A stretch of 64,000 nucleotides of DNA from Ewingella sp963519305 (GTDB taxonomy: Bacteria > Pseudomonadota > Gammaproteobacteria > Enterobacterales > Enterobacteriaceae), in assembly GCA_963519305.1 (NCBI GenBank), contig CAUQMS010000007.1, positions 1-64,000 on the forward strand, read 5' to 3'. Under the pieces are notes generated by a model. That model saw nothing but the letters and a program-made list of their open reading frames with translations, ran no database searches and had not been told where the DNA came from. Below, piece by piece: positions 8,769 to 17,788 of this stretch (within the stretch, counting starts at the first letter, position 1; each line of letters opens with the position of its first letter). A program made the translations under genes and the position numbers.

Positions 8769-9509
8769 ATGTCAATAGATTGGAACTGGGGCATTTTTTT
8801 GCAACAGGCCCCCTTTGGTAATACCACCTATCTGGGCTGGATTTGGAATGGATTTCAGGTCACCGTCGCGCTGTCGATTTGTGCCTGGATCATTGCTTTC
8901 TTCGTCGGCTCTCTGTTCGGTATCCTGCGTACCGTCCCCAACCGTTTTCTCTCCGGCATTGGTACCTGTTACGTTGAACTGTTCCGTAACGTACCTCTGA
9001 TTGTGCAATTCTTTATCTGGTATCTGGTGGTGCCTGAATTGCTGCCGGAAAACATCGGCATGTGGTTTAAATCCGAGCTCGCACCGAACGTGCAGTTTTT
9101 CTCCTCATCCGTTATCTGCCTTGGCCTGTTTACCGCCGCCCGCGTCTGTGAGCAGGTGCGGGCCGCGATTCAGTCATTGCCAAGCGGACAGCGCAACGCC
9201 GGTCTGGCGATGGGGCTGACGCTGCCTCAGACCTACCGCTACGTGCTGCTGCCAAACGCTTACCGCGTGATCGTGCCGCCAATGACTTCTGAGATGGTTA
9301 ACCTGGTGAAAAACTCGGCGATTGCCTCGACCATCGGTCTGGTTGATATGGCCGCACAAGCCGGGAAATTGCTGGATTATTCAGCTCACGCATATGAATC
9401 ATTTACTGCCATTACCGTCGCCTACGTCATCATCAATGCGGTGATCATGCTGCTGATGCATTTTGTAGAACGTAAAGTCCGCCTGCCGGGCAACATGGGA
9501 GGTAAATAA
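8769..9509 (+). CDS. gltJ: Glutamate/aspartate ABC transporter permease GltJ
   Basis: One of two inner-membrane permeases of the glutamate/aspartate importer. The 246 residues belong to the HisM/GlnP family, with about five helices and the cytoplasmic coupling loop around GLTLPQTYRYVLLPNAYR. The N-terminus MSIDWNWG matches E. coli GltJ. gltK starts 2 bp after its stop. Confidence 0.95.
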   Translation: MSIDWNWGIFLQQAPFGNTTYLGWIWNGFQVTVALSICAWIIAFFVGSLFGILRTVPNRFLSGIGTCYVELFRNVPLIVQFFIWYLVVPELLPENIGMWFKSELAPNVQFFSSSVICLGLFTAARVCEQVRAAIQSLPSGQRNAGLAMGLTLPQTYRYVLLPNAYRVIVPPMTSEMVNLVKNSAIASTIGLVDMAAQAGKLLDYSAHAYESFTAITVAYVIINAVIMLLMHFVERKVRLPGNMGGK

Positions 9510-9511
9510 TC

Positions 9512-10189
9512 ATGCATGATTTTGACTGGAGTTCGATTGGCCCTGGCTTGCCCTATTTATGGCAGGGGATGCTGATCACGCTGCAAATCACCGGTATCGC
9601 GATTGTGTTCGGTATTCTGTGGGGCACCTTGCTTGCCGTGATGCGCTTGTCCACATTCAAGCCCATCAGCTGGTTTGCTGCCGCGTATGTGAATTTATTC
9701 CGCGCCGTTCCGCTGGTCATGGTGCTGCTGTGGTTTTACCTGATTGTGCCAAGTTTCCTGCAAAAGGTACTGGGGCTGTCACCCAAAACCGATATCCGTC
9801 TGATTTCCGCCATGGTGGCCTTTGCGCTGTTTGAGGCGGCTTACTATTCCGAAATCATTCGTGCCGGGATCATCAGTATCGCAAGGGGGCAATCTTCCGC
9901 TGCGCTGGCGCTCGGCATGACACAGTGGCAGTCGATGAAACTGGTGATTTTACCGCAGGCGTTCCGCGCCATGGTGCCACTGCTGCTGACTCAGGCCATT
10001 GTCCTGTTCCAAGATACTTCACTGGTCTTCGTTCTCGGCCTCGCGGACTTCTTCCGCAGCGCCTCTAACATTGGCGACCGTGACGGTACACTGGTTGAGA
10101 TGGTGCTGTTTGCTGGACTTATCTACTTTATTATCAGCCTTTCCGCTTCCTTGCTGGTGCGCTATTTGAAGAAAAGGACCGTTTCATGA
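9512..10189 (+). CDS. gltK: Glutamate/aspartate ABC transporter permease GltK
   Basis: Second permease of the importer, 225 residues, HisM/GlnP family. The coupling-helix region ALALGMTQWQSMKLVILPQ is present. The stop overlaps the gltL start by 4 bp (ATGA), the usual coupling of the last two genes of this operon. Confidence 0.95.
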   Translation: MHDFDWSSIGPGLPYLWQGMLITLQITGIAIVFGILWGTLLAVMRLSTFKPISWFAAAYVNLFRAVPLVMVLLWFYLIVPSFLQKVLGLSPKTDIRLISAMVAFALFEAAYYSEIIRAGIISIARGQSSAALALGMTQWQSMKLVILPQAFRAMVPLLLTQAIVLFQDTSLVFVLGLADFFRSASNIGDRDGTLVEMVLFAGLIYFIISLSASLLVRYLKKRTVS

Positions 10190-10911
10190 TTTCACTGAAA
10201 AATGTTTCTAAGTGGTATGGGCACTTCCAGGTGCTGACCGATTGCAGCACCGAAGTTAAAAAAGGTGAAGTTGTGGTGGTTTGCGGCCCGTCTGGGTCAG
10301 GTAAGTCAACGCTGATTAAAACCGTTAACGGCCTTGAACCGATTCAGAAAGGGGAAATTCTGGTTAACGGCACGCCGGTCAACAACAAGAAAACCAATCT
10401 GGCGCAGCTGCGTGCAAAAGTCGGTATGGTATTCCAGCATTTCGAATTGTTCCCGCATCTGTCAATTATTGAAAACCTGACGCTGGCGCAGGTGAAAGTG
10501 CTCAAGCGCGACAAAGCCGCCGCAAAAGATAAAGGGCTGAAACTGCTCGAACGTGTCGGGTTGTCCGCTCATGCCAATAAATTCCCCGGTCAGCTGTCAG
10601 GCGGACAGCAACAGCGTGTCGCTATCGCCCGTGCGTTGTGCATGGATCCGATCGCAATGCTGTTTGATGAACCGACCTCCGCGCTTGATCCGGAAATGAT
10701 CAACGAAGTTCTGGACGTTATGGTAGAACTGGCCAACGAAGGCATGACCATGATGGTGGTGACTCACGAGATGGGCTTCGCGCGCAAAGTGGCTAACCGG
10801 GTGATTTTCATGGATGAAGGAAAAATTGTCGAAGATCGCAATAAAGACGACTTCTTCAATAATCCTGAATCTGACCGTGCCCGCGACTTCCTGGCGAAAA
10901 TCCTTCACTGA
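10186..10911 (+). CDS. gltL: Glutamate/aspartate ABC transporter ATPase GltL
   Basis: Energises the GltJK permease. The 241-residue protein has Walker A GPSGSGKST, signature LSGGQQQR, Walker B AMLFDEPTSALD and the switch histidine in VVTHEMGF. Length and motifs are those of polar amino acid transporter ATPases. It ends the operon; a terminator shared with convergent ybeL follows. Confidence 0.96.
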   Translation: MISLKNVSKWYGHFQVLTDCSTEVKKGEVVVVCGPSGSGKSTLIKTVNGLEPIQKGEILVNGTPVNNKKTNLAQLRAKVGMVFQHFELFPHLSIIENLTLAQVKVLKRDKAAAKDKGLKLLERVGLSAHANKFPGQLSGGQQQRVAIARALCMDPIAMLFDEPTSALDPEMINEVLDVMVELANEGMTMMVVTHEMGFARKVANRVIFMDEGKIVEDRNKDDFFNNPESDRARDFLAKILH

Positions 10912-10944
10912 TTATCGTGATACGACATTCACGCACCGAATGCT

Positions 10945-10974
10945 AAAGCCGCCAATAACTGGCGGCTTTTGTTT
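10945..10974. terminator. Bidirectional terminator between gltL and ybeL
   Basis: The stem AAAGCCGCCA/TGGCGGCTTT (10 bp, 5-nt loop) is followed by TGTTTT on the plus strand and has A-rich sequence on the other side. It lies between two convergent genes. Confidence 0.88.
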
Positions 10975-10977
10975 TAA

Positions 10978-11478
10978 TCAAGGCTCGAACGCTTTTCGGC
11001 TGAACTCCGTCCCGCCACATTCAGGACATTTTGAGAGAATCTCCGGCGTATAGACCGCAAGCGTAAAGTGGCATTTTTCACACACCAGATTCCCAAGGCC
11101 CACCACCTCGCCGCTATGGTAAATACCGTGGTGGTTTACGTCTTTAAAGACCTCTTTCCACTCCAGTTGGGTTTTGTCAGTCATATCAGCTAACTCTTTC
11201 CACAAGCTCTCTTTGATGATGCGCATAAAAACGCTGTCATCTTCGGTATCTTCAACCGGCGCCGCCTGTTGGTTGGCCGCATATTGACGAGAAAATTCGT
11301 GCAGATCACGACGTACCGAATAGGTTAACTGTTCAATTTGCAGATCGGTCAGCTTCCCTTCCCTTTCCAGCGTAGCGCGGGCATCCTGAACCAGGACATC
11401 GATATCACGTTCGCCGTTTTGCAAACGCTCAGTTAATGATGTCACTAACTGACGATAATACTGCGCAACATTGTTCAT
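10978..11478 (-). CDS. ybeL: DUF1451 zinc-ribbon protein YbeL
   Basis: The product is 166 residues, close to E. coli YbeL (160), of unknown function. The N-terminal two thirds is predicted helical and charged. The C-terminus carries a four-cysteine zinc ribbon, CEKC at about residue 133 and CPEC at about 155. It is convergent with gltL and divergent from leuS, as in E. coli. An alkylation-stress link has been suggested for YbeL homologues; nothing here adds to that. Confidence 0.92.
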   Translation of the reverse strand: MNNVAQYYRQLVTSLTERLQNGERDIDVLVQDARATLEREGKLTDLQIEQLTYSVRRDLHEFSRQYAANQQAAPVEDTEDDSVFMRIIKESLWKELADMTDKTQLEWKEVFKDVNHHGIYHSGEVVGLGNLVCEKCHFTLAVYTPEILSKCPECGGTEFSRKAFEP

Positions 11479-11646
11479 AAATTCCCCTCAGCAATACAAC
11501 ATTTAACCGACTTAACGCTTTCTGCTTCTCACTTTATTTTAGTCGTAAATCACTGATCCTGTACGGACAATATCCCGAGGTGCCTCGCACTTTAAGAATA
11601 ATCACGCCCCATGAAGCAGAAAAGCCGCCTCACAGCGTGCTTGGTG

Positions 11647-11676
11647 TTGTTGCCTCAGGCGCTTATCAGCTATGCT
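11647..11676 (+). promoter_or_regulatory. Likely sigma-70 promoter for leuS
   Basis: TTGTTG at 11647, an 18-bp spacer and TATGCT at 11671 lie about 70 bp upstream of the leuS start, in the 271-bp gap after divergent ybeL. No leader peptide with leucine codons or attenuator hairpin is evident. Confidence 0.45.
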
Positions 11677-11749
11677 ATGCGGATCTTTTGATTAAAACTA
11701 TTTGAGCTACAGGCGTAGCTGTTTTTCACTCACAGGACCACCGGCCGCC

Positions 11750-14332
11750 ATGCAAGAGCAATACCGCCCAGAAGACATAGAGACACAGGTTCAGCTTCAC
11801 TGGCAAGAGAAGCAGACCTTCAAAGTTACCGAGCAACCTGGAAAAGAGAAGTACTACTGTCTTTCCATGCTGCCCTATCCGTCAGGCCGCCTGCATATGG
11901 GCCACGTGCGTAACTACACCATTGGCGATGTGATCTCCCGCTACCAGCGTATGCTCGGCAAAAACGTTCTACAGCCGATTGGCTGGGACGCATTTGGTTT
12001 GCCGGCGGAAGGCGCCGCAGTGAAAAACAACACGGCCCCTGCGCCGTGGACTTACGAAAACATCGAATACATGAAGAACCAGCTGAAATTGCTGGGCTTC
12101 GGCTACGACTGGGATCGCGAACTGGCGACCTGTCGGCCTGATTACTATCGCTGGGAACAGTGGTTCTTCACTAAGCTGTACGAAAAAGGCATGGTTTATA
12201 AGAAGACCTCTGCGGTGAACTGGTGTCCGCATGACCTTACCGTTCTGGCAAACGAACAGGTGATCGACGGCTGCTGCTGGCGCTGTGACACAAAAGTTGA
12301 GCGCAAAGAGATCCCACAGTGGTTCATTAAAATCACTGCCTATGCCGATCAACTGCTTAACGATCTGGACACGCTGGAGAGCTGGCCTGAGCAGGTCAAA
12401 ACCATGCAGCGTAACTGGATTGGCCGTTCCGAAGGTGTAGAGATCACCTTTGACGTCGAGAACAGCGAAGAGAAAGTGACCGTGTACACCACGCGTCCTG
12501 ACACCTTCATGGGCGCGACTTACGTAGCTGTCGCAGCCGGACATCCGTTGTCCCTTCAGGCCGCTGCCACACAGCCTGCACTGGCTGATTTCATCGATGA
12601 ATGCCGCAATACCAAAGTTGCCGAAGCTGAAATGGCAACGATGGAGAAAAAAGGGATGCCTACCGGCCTGTTTGCCATTCATCCGCTGACAGGCAAGAAA
12701 GTCCCCATTTGGGTCGCTAATTTTGTTCTGATGGAGTACGGCACAGGCGCAGTAATGGCCGTTCCGGCCCATGATCAGCGCGACTGGGAATTTGCTACCA
12801 AGTACAGCCTGCCAATCAATCCGGTCATTCTCAACGGCGATGGCACCGAAGCCGATGTCAGCTCAGAAGCGCTGCTGGAAAAAGGCACACTGTATAACTC
12901 CGGTGAATTTGATGGCCTGACGTATGAGCAAGGCTTCAACGCGATTGCTGACAAACTGGTCAGCCTCGGCGTTGGCCAGCGCAAAGTTAACTACCGTCTG
13001 CGCGACTGGGGGGTTTCCCGTCAGCGTTACTGGGGCGCGCCAATTCCAATGATCACCTTGGAAGATGGCACTGTTATCCCAACGCCAGAAGATCAACTGC
13101 CGGTTATCCTGCCGGAAGATGTAGTGATGGACGGCATTACCAGCCCAATCAAAGCCGATCCTGAGTGGGCAAAAACCACCGTGAACGGCATGCCGGGTCT
13201 GCGTGAAACAGATACCTTCGACACTTTTATGGAGTCTTCCTGGTACTACGCGCGCTACACCTGCCCACAATACGACGAAGGTATGCTGGACCCCGCGGCG
13301 GCAAACTACTGGTTGCCGGTTGACCAATACGTGGGCGGTATCGAACACGCTATCATGCACCTGATGTACTTCCGTTTCTTCCACAAGCTGATGCGCGATG
13401 CTGGTCTGGTGAATTCTGATGAGCCCGCCAAACGCCTGCTGTGTCAGGGGATGGTTCTGGCTGATGCCTTCTATTACACAGGCAACAGCGGAGAGCGCGT
13501 CTGGGTTTCCCCGGTCGATGCTACCGTCGAGCGTGATGAAAAAGGCCGTATCGTGAAAGCCAGCGACCCGCAAGGTCGTGAACTGGTTTACGCCGGTATG
13601 AGCAAGATGTCGAAGTCGAAAAACAACGGCATCGACCCGCAAATCATGGTCGAAAAGTACGGTGCAGATACCGTGCGTCTGTTCATGATGTTTGCTTCTC
13701 CGGCAGAAATGACGCTCGAATGGCAGGAATCCGGCGTTGAAGGCGCTAACCGCTTCCTGAAACGTGTCTGGAAACTGGCATTTGAACATTCAGAAAAAGG
13801 AACCACCGTTGCTCTGGACGTGGCTTCACTGACTGAAGTACAGAAAGATCTTCGTCGTGATCTGCACAAAACCATCGCAAAAGTCACCGATGACATCGGC
13901 CGTCGTCAGACCTTCAACACCGCCATCGCGGCCGTAATGGAACTGATGAACAAGCTGGGCCGGGCGCCGCAGGAAAGCGAACAAGATCGCGCCTTGTTGC
14001 AGGAAGCCCTGCTGGCGGTGGTGCGTATGCTTTATCCATTCACTCCACATATCTGCTTCAGTTTGTGGCAGACTCTGGGTGGCGCAGGCGACGTTGATAC
14101 AGCACCATGGCCACAGGCTGACGAACAGGCCATGGTCGAAGACTCCAAGCTGGTCGTGGTTCAGGTCAACGGTAAAGTGCGCGGTAAAATCACTGTGCCA
14201 GCGGATTCTACCGAAGAATTTGTGCGTGAACGCGCTGCGCAGGAACACCTGGTCGCTAAATATCTGGATGGAGTTACTGTACGTAAAGTAATCTACGTTC
14301 CGGGCAAACTGCTCAACCTGGTTGTAGGTTGA
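11750..14332 (+). CDS. leuS: Leucyl-tRNA synthetase
   Basis: Charges tRNA-Leu. The ATG at 11750 gives 860 residues starting MQEQYRPEDIE, the same length as E. coli LeuRS. An in-frame TTG 16 codons upstream is not the start. The HIGH motif is LHMGH near residue 49, KMSKS is present near residue 620, and the CP1 editing domain lies between them. The C-terminal tRNA-binding domain ends KLLNLVVG. lptE begins 15 bp downstream, so leuS-lptE-holA-nadD is probably one transcript. Confidence 0.97.
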   Translation: MQEQYRPEDIETQVQLHWQEKQTFKVTEQPGKEKYYCLSMLPYPSGRLHMGHVRNYTIGDVISRYQRMLGKNVLQPIGWDAFGLPAEGAAVKNNTAPAPWTYENIEYMKNQLKLLGFGYDWDRELATCRPDYYRWEQWFFTKLYEKGMVYKKTSAVNWCPHDLTVLANEQVIDGCCWRCDTKVERKEIPQWFIKITAYADQLLNDLDTLESWPEQVKTMQRNWIGRSEGVEITFDVENSEEKVTVYTTRPDTFMGATYVAVAAGHPLSLQAAATQPALADFIDECRNTKVAEAEMATMEKKGMPTGLFAIHPLTGKKVPIWVANFVLMEYGTGAVMAVPAHDQRDWEFATKYSLPINPVILNGDGTEADVSSEALLEKGTLYNSGEFDGLTYEQGFNAIADKLVSLGVGQRKVNYRLRDWGVSRQRYWGAPIPMITLEDGTVIPTPEDQLPVILPEDVVMDGITSPIKADPEWAKTTVNGMPGLRETDTFDTFMESSWYYARYTCPQYDEGMLDPAAANYWLPVDQYVGGIEHAIMHLMYFRFFHKLMRDAGLVNSDEPAKRLLCQGMVLADAFYYTGNSGERVWVSPVDATVERDEKGRIVKASDPQGRELVYAGMSKMSKSKNNGIDPQIMVEKYGADTVRLFMMFASPAEMTLEWQESGVEGANRFLKRVWKLAFEHSEKGTTVALDVASLTEVQKDLRRDLHKTIAKVTDDIGRRQTFNTAIAAVMELMNKLGRAPQESEQDRALLQEALLAVVRMLYPFTPHICFSLWQTLGGAGDVDTAPWPQADEQAMVEDSKLVVVQVNGKVRGKITVPADSTEEFVRERAAQEHLVAKYLDGVTVRKVIYVPGKLLNLVVG

Positions 14333-14346
14333 GTCAAGGAGGAGTT

Positions 14347-14994
14347 GTGCGACATCGTATTGTGATGCTGTTACTGGGTGCGGCGGTTCTGATAACGTCC
14401 GGCTGTGGGTTCCACCTGCGTGGTGTAACCAACGTGCCTGACCAGATGAAAACCATCGTCCTCGACAGTTCCGACCCTTACGGGCCATTGACACGTAATA
14501 TCCGTACGCAGCTGCGTCTTAACGGTGTAACCATTGTTGATGATCCGAAGCGCAAAGATATTCCGTCACTGCGTATTCTGGGCGAAAGCTCAGGGCAAAG
14601 TACGGCGTCAATCTTCCAGGACGGTAAAACCGCCGAATACCAGATGGATTTAGTGGTGACTGCTCAGGTGCTGTTGCCGGGTAAAGATCTCTATCCTCTG
14701 CAGGTAAAAGTGTTCCGTTCATTCTTCGACAACCCGTTAACGGCGCTGGCGAAAGATAACGAACAGGACATCATTCGTGAGGAGATGCGTCAGCAAGCAG
14801 CTCAGCAGTTGATCCGTAAACTTCTGACCGTGCGTGCCGCCGAAAAAGAAAAACAGGAAGCTGCTGCCGTTGATGCAACGCCTGTTGTCATTACGACCAA
14901 AACCTCAGCCAATGAGTTGGCCGTGGAAAACGGGACAAGCGTATCAGACAGCAAAACGGTGACGTCTAAACCGGCCAATCCGTTCGCTCAATGA
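14347..14994 (+). CDS. lptE: LPS-assembly lipoprotein LptE
   Basis: LptE plugs the LptD barrel and delivers lipopolysaccharide to the cell surface. The GTG at 14347 is the likely start: AGGAGG ends 4 nt before it, and it gives MRHRIVMLLLG like E. coli MRYLATLLLS. The lipobox ITSGC places the acylated cysteine near residue 20. Length is 215 residues against 193 in E. coli. The extra residues are a low-complexity, Ala/Thr/Ser-rich C-terminal tail. The stop overlaps holA by 4 bp. Confidence 0.94.
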   Translation: MRHRIVMLLLGAAVLITSGCGFHLRGVTNVPDQMKTIVLDSSDPYGPLTRNIRTQLRLNGVTIVDDPKRKDIPSLRILGESSGQSTASIFQDGKTAEYQMDLVVTAQVLLPGKDLYPLQVKVFRSFFDNPLTALAKDNEQDIIREEMRQQAAQQLIRKLLTVRAAEKEKQEAAAVDATPVVITTKTSANELAVENGTSVSDSKTVTSKPANPFAQ

Positions 14995-16031
14995 TTCGAC
15001 TTTATCCTGAACAACTTGCTGCGCAGCTCCGTGAGGGGCTGCGCGCCTGTTATCTGTTATGCGGAAACGATCCGCTGCTGCTCCAGGAAAGTCAGGACAG
15101 CATCCGTAAAGCAGCCCAGGCTGCCGCCTTTGAAGAACACTATACTTTTACCCTTGATGCCCATACCGAATGGGATGCGATTTTCAGCATCTGTCAGGCA
15201 TTAAGTCTGTTCGCCACCCGTCAAACTCTGCTGCTGATCCTGCCTGAAAACGGCCCGCCAGCCCCGATGGGCGAACAGCTGGTTAAGCTCACCACCTTGT
15301 TACATGAGGATATCCTGCTGGTCCTGCGTGGCACTAAACTGACCAAGGCTCAGGAAAATAGCGGCTGGTTTAAAGCACTGAGCGACCGTGGTGTGTTTGT
15401 CAGCTGCCAGACGCCGGAACAGGCGCAACTTCCCCGCTGGGTGGCCAAGCGCGCCAAAGAGTTATCGCTTGAACTTGATGAACCTGCGAACCAGCTGTTG
15501 TGCTATTGCTACGAAGGCAATTTGCTGGCGCTGGCGCAGTCACTTGAGCGCCTGTCACTGCTCTATCCTGACGGCAAACTCACCCTCCCGCGGGTTGAAG
15601 AAGCCGTTAACGATGCCGCCCACTTCACGCCTTTCCACTGGCTGGATGCGCTGTTAGCCGGTAAGAGCAAGCGCGCATGGCATATTTTGCGTCAGTTGCA
15701 GCAGGAAGACAGCGAACCGGTGATCCTGTTACGCACTCTGCAACGCGAATTACTGATGCTGCTCAATCTCAAACGTAAGATGGACAACACCCCGCTACGC
15801 TCCCTGTTTGACCAGTACAAAGTGTGGCAGAACCGGCGCACAATGGTGACGCAGGCACTGCAACGGCTGTCACTTCGCCAGTTACAACAGGCTGTTCATT
15901 TACTGACAAAGATGGAAATCACGCTCAAACAAGACTACGGTCAATCCATCTGGCCTGAGCTTGAAAGCCTTTCCATGCTGCTGTGCGGAAAACCTCTGCC
16001 TGAAAGCTTTATTGATACCCGCGACTTTTGA
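14991..16031 (+). CDS. holA: DNA polymerase III delta subunit
   Basis: HolA is the beta-clamp-opening subunit of the clamp loader. The 346-residue product (E. coli 343) starts MIRLYPEQLAAQLREGL, very close to E. coli, and has an AAA+-like N-terminal fold lacking a usable Walker A, as expected for delta. It is coupled to lptE by a 4-bp overlap, and nadD follows after 45 bp. Confidence 0.96.
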   Translation: MIRLYPEQLAAQLREGLRACYLLCGNDPLLLQESQDSIRKAAQAAAFEEHYTFTLDAHTEWDAIFSICQALSLFATRQTLLLILPENGPPAPMGEQLVKLTTLLHEDILLVLRGTKLTKAQENSGWFKALSDRGVFVSCQTPEQAQLPRWVAKRAKELSLELDEPANQLLCYCYEGNLLALAQSLERLSLLYPDGKLTLPRVEEAVNDAAHFTPFHWLDALLAGKSKRAWHILRQLQQEDSEPVILLRTLQRELLMLLNLKRKMDNTPLRSLFDQYKVWQNRRTMVTQALQRLSLRQLQQAVHLLTKMEITLKQDYGQSIWPELESLSMLLCGKPLPESFIDTRDF

Positions 16032-16076
16032 AGCAGAAAGGTCGCCACCGATACGTACTGACTCAGGAACGCACTG

Positions 16077-16742
16077 ATGGCATTGAATACCCCTTCGGAT
16101 CGCTCTTTGGTTGCCCTGTTTGGCGGCACTTTTGACCCTATCCATTTTGGTCATCTACGTCCGGTAGAGCAGTTAGCCAAAGAAACTTTGCTGGATCAGG
16201 TCATCTTGCTCCCCAACAATGTGCCACCGCATCGTCCTCAGCCGCAGGCATCGGCGCAGCAGCGGCTGAAAATGGTGGAACTGGCCGTACAAGATAACCC
16301 TCTGTTTTCAGTCGACTCACGGGAACTCGCCGTGCATAACCCGTCCTATACCATTGTGACACTTGAAACGTTACGTAAAGAACATGGCGCACAACGCCCG
16401 CTGGCGTTTATCATCGGCCAGGATTCATTGCTTTCATTGCACAAATGGCACCGCTGGGAAGAGTTACTGGATTTTTGTCATTTGCTGGTCATGGCGCGCC
16501 CCGGTTATTCAGAGCGTCTCGACACCCCGCAATTACAGCGCTGGTATGATAAACATCGGGCGACTGACCCGGCAGAACTGCGGCAGCGGCCTCACGGCAT
16601 GATTTATCAGGCGAATACGCCTCTGCTGGATATTTCGGCGACGCAAATTCGCCAGCGTCTGCGGGAACGAAAAAGCTGTGCAACGCTCCTACCTGCCGCC
16701 GTTGAGCGCTATATCGATTCGCAGGGTCTGTACCTTGTATAG
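16077..16742 (+). CDS. nadD: Nicotinate-mononucleotide adenylyltransferase
   Basis: Makes deamido-NAD from NaMN and ATP in NAD synthesis. The nucleotidyltransferase signature GGTFDPIHFGHL is at about residues 16-27 and ISATQIRQRL near residue 189. Length is 221 residues (E. coli 213), with about eight more at the N-terminus. In E. coli cobC follows nadD; here that gene is absent and rsfS comes next after a 215-bp gap. Confidence 0.95.
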   Translation: MALNTPSDRSLVALFGGTFDPIHFGHLRPVEQLAKETLLDQVILLPNNVPPHRPQPQASAQQRLKMVELAVQDNPLFSVDSRELAVHNPSYTIVTLETLRKEHGAQRPLAFIIGQDSLLSLHKWHRWEELLDFCHLLVMARPGYSERLDTPQLQRWYDKHRATDPAELRQRPHGMIYQANTPLLDISATQIRQRLRERKSCATLLPAAVERYIDSQGLYLV

Positions 16743-16753
16743 CTAACGCGTGG

Positions 16754-16759
16754 TATACT
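16754..16759 (+). promoter_or_regulatory. Candidate -10 element upstream of rsfS
   Basis: GGTATACTGC just after nadD contains a near-consensus -10 TATACT. The -35 region (TACCTT at 17-bp spacing) is poor. A weak inverted repeat CTTCTGC/GCAGAAG lies near 16873-16915 in the leader. These would allow separate transcription of rsfS-rlmH-mrdAB. Confidence 0.35.
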
Positions 16760-16957
16760 GCGCCGCTTAATTTCGGCTTGCGGCAGAGCTGTGACAATAA
16801 CGAATGTAATTCATTGATTACCCGTCATTTTCAGCATTAATCCCGTATTCCGACCTACACTCTTTTTTGAAAGCCCTCTTCTGCACGCCGCGTCTGCGCC
16901 CCTGCAGCAGAAGGTTTTCATCAAGCAAACCCGTTTCAACATCCCCAGGGGGAACCT

Positions 16958-17275
16958 TTGCAAGGTAAAGCGCTCCAAGATTTTGTTATCGATAAAATCG
17001 ATGACCTGAAAGCACAAGACATCATTGCCATTGATGTTATCGGTAAATCCAGTATTACTGACTGCATGATCATCTGCACCGGTACCTCCAGCCGCCACGT
17101 GATGTCTATCGCCGGGCATCTGGTTGAAGAAGTGAAAGCCGTTGGCCTCGACGCCATGGGCGTTAAAGGTATTAATGAAGCTGATTGGGTGGTCGTCGAT
17201 CTGGGTGAAGTGATTGTTCACGTCATGCAGGAAGAGAGCCGCCAGTTGTACGAGCTTGAGAAACTCTGGGCTTAA
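16958..17275 (+). CDS. rsfS: Ribosomal silencing factor RsfS
   Basis: RsfS binds ribosomal protein uL14 and blocks subunit joining when nutrients are low. The 105-residue product starts MQGKALQDFVIDKIDDLK and is nearly identical to E. coli RsfS. The start codon is TTG at 16958, as in E. coli, with AGGGGGA a few nt upstream; no ATG fits. rlmH starts 3 bp after the stop. Confidence 0.95.
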   Translation: MQGKALQDFVIDKIDDLKAQDIIAIDVIGKSSITDCMIICTGTSSRHVMSIAGHLVEEVKAVGLDAMGVKGINEADWVVVDLGEVIVHVMQEESRQLYELEKLWA

Positions 17276-17278
17276 GAC

Positions 17279-17749
17279 GTGAAATTGCAACTCGTCGCTG
17301 TTGGTACGAAAATGCCCGACTGGGTTCAGACCGGATTTAACGATTATTTAAACCGTTTTCCGAAAGATATGCCCTTTGAACTGGTCGAAGTGACGGCCGG
17401 CAAGCGGGGCAAAAACGCGGATATCAAACGCATTCTTGAAAAAGAGGGCGAACAGATGTTGGCGGCTGTCGGGAAAGGCAATCGTATTGTGACCCTGGAT
17501 ATTCCGGGGACACCGTGGGAAACCCCACAGCTTGCCCAACAGCTGGAACGCTGGAAACAGGATGGCCGCAATGTCAGCCTGTTAATCGGGGGGCCTGAAG
17601 GGTTAGCACCGGCGTGTAAAGCCGCAGCAGAGCAGAGCTGGTCGCTCTCTCCGCTGACCTTGCCACACCCTCTGGTGCGGGTGCTGGTAGCGGAAAGTCT
17701 TTACCGCGCATGGAGTATTACCACAAATCATCCATACCACCGGGAATAA
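17279..17749 (+). CDS. rlmH: 23S rRNA pseudouridine-1915 N3-methyltransferase
   Basis: RlmH is a SPOUT (trefoil-knot) methyltransferase acting on the 70S ribosome at Psi1915. The 156 residues align along the whole length with E. coli RlmH (155), including LLIGGPEGL and the C-terminal LPHPLVRVLVAESLYRAWS. The start is GTG (17279). The gene is paired with rsfS in most bacteria. Confidence 0.96.
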   Translation: MKLQLVAVGTKMPDWVQTGFNDYLNRFPKDMPFELVEVTAGKRGKNADIKRILEKEGEQMLAAVGKGNRIVTLDIPGTPWETPQLAQQLERWKQDGRNVSLLIGGPEGLAPACKAAAEQSWSLSPLTLPHPLVRVLVAESLYRAWSITTNHPYHRE

Positions 17750-17788
17750 CCGGCTGGTGAATGTCAGCAACATGAATTAAGTAGTGGG

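Noticed and set aside
11702..11749. N-terminal extension of leuS from TTG
   Set aside because: E. coli LeuRS begins at the residue corresponding to 11750 with equal total length; the extension has no support.
12863..13789. 308-codon frame antisense to leuS
   Set aside because: Fully inside leuS on the opposite strand; leuS is certain, and the antisense translation lacks domain features.
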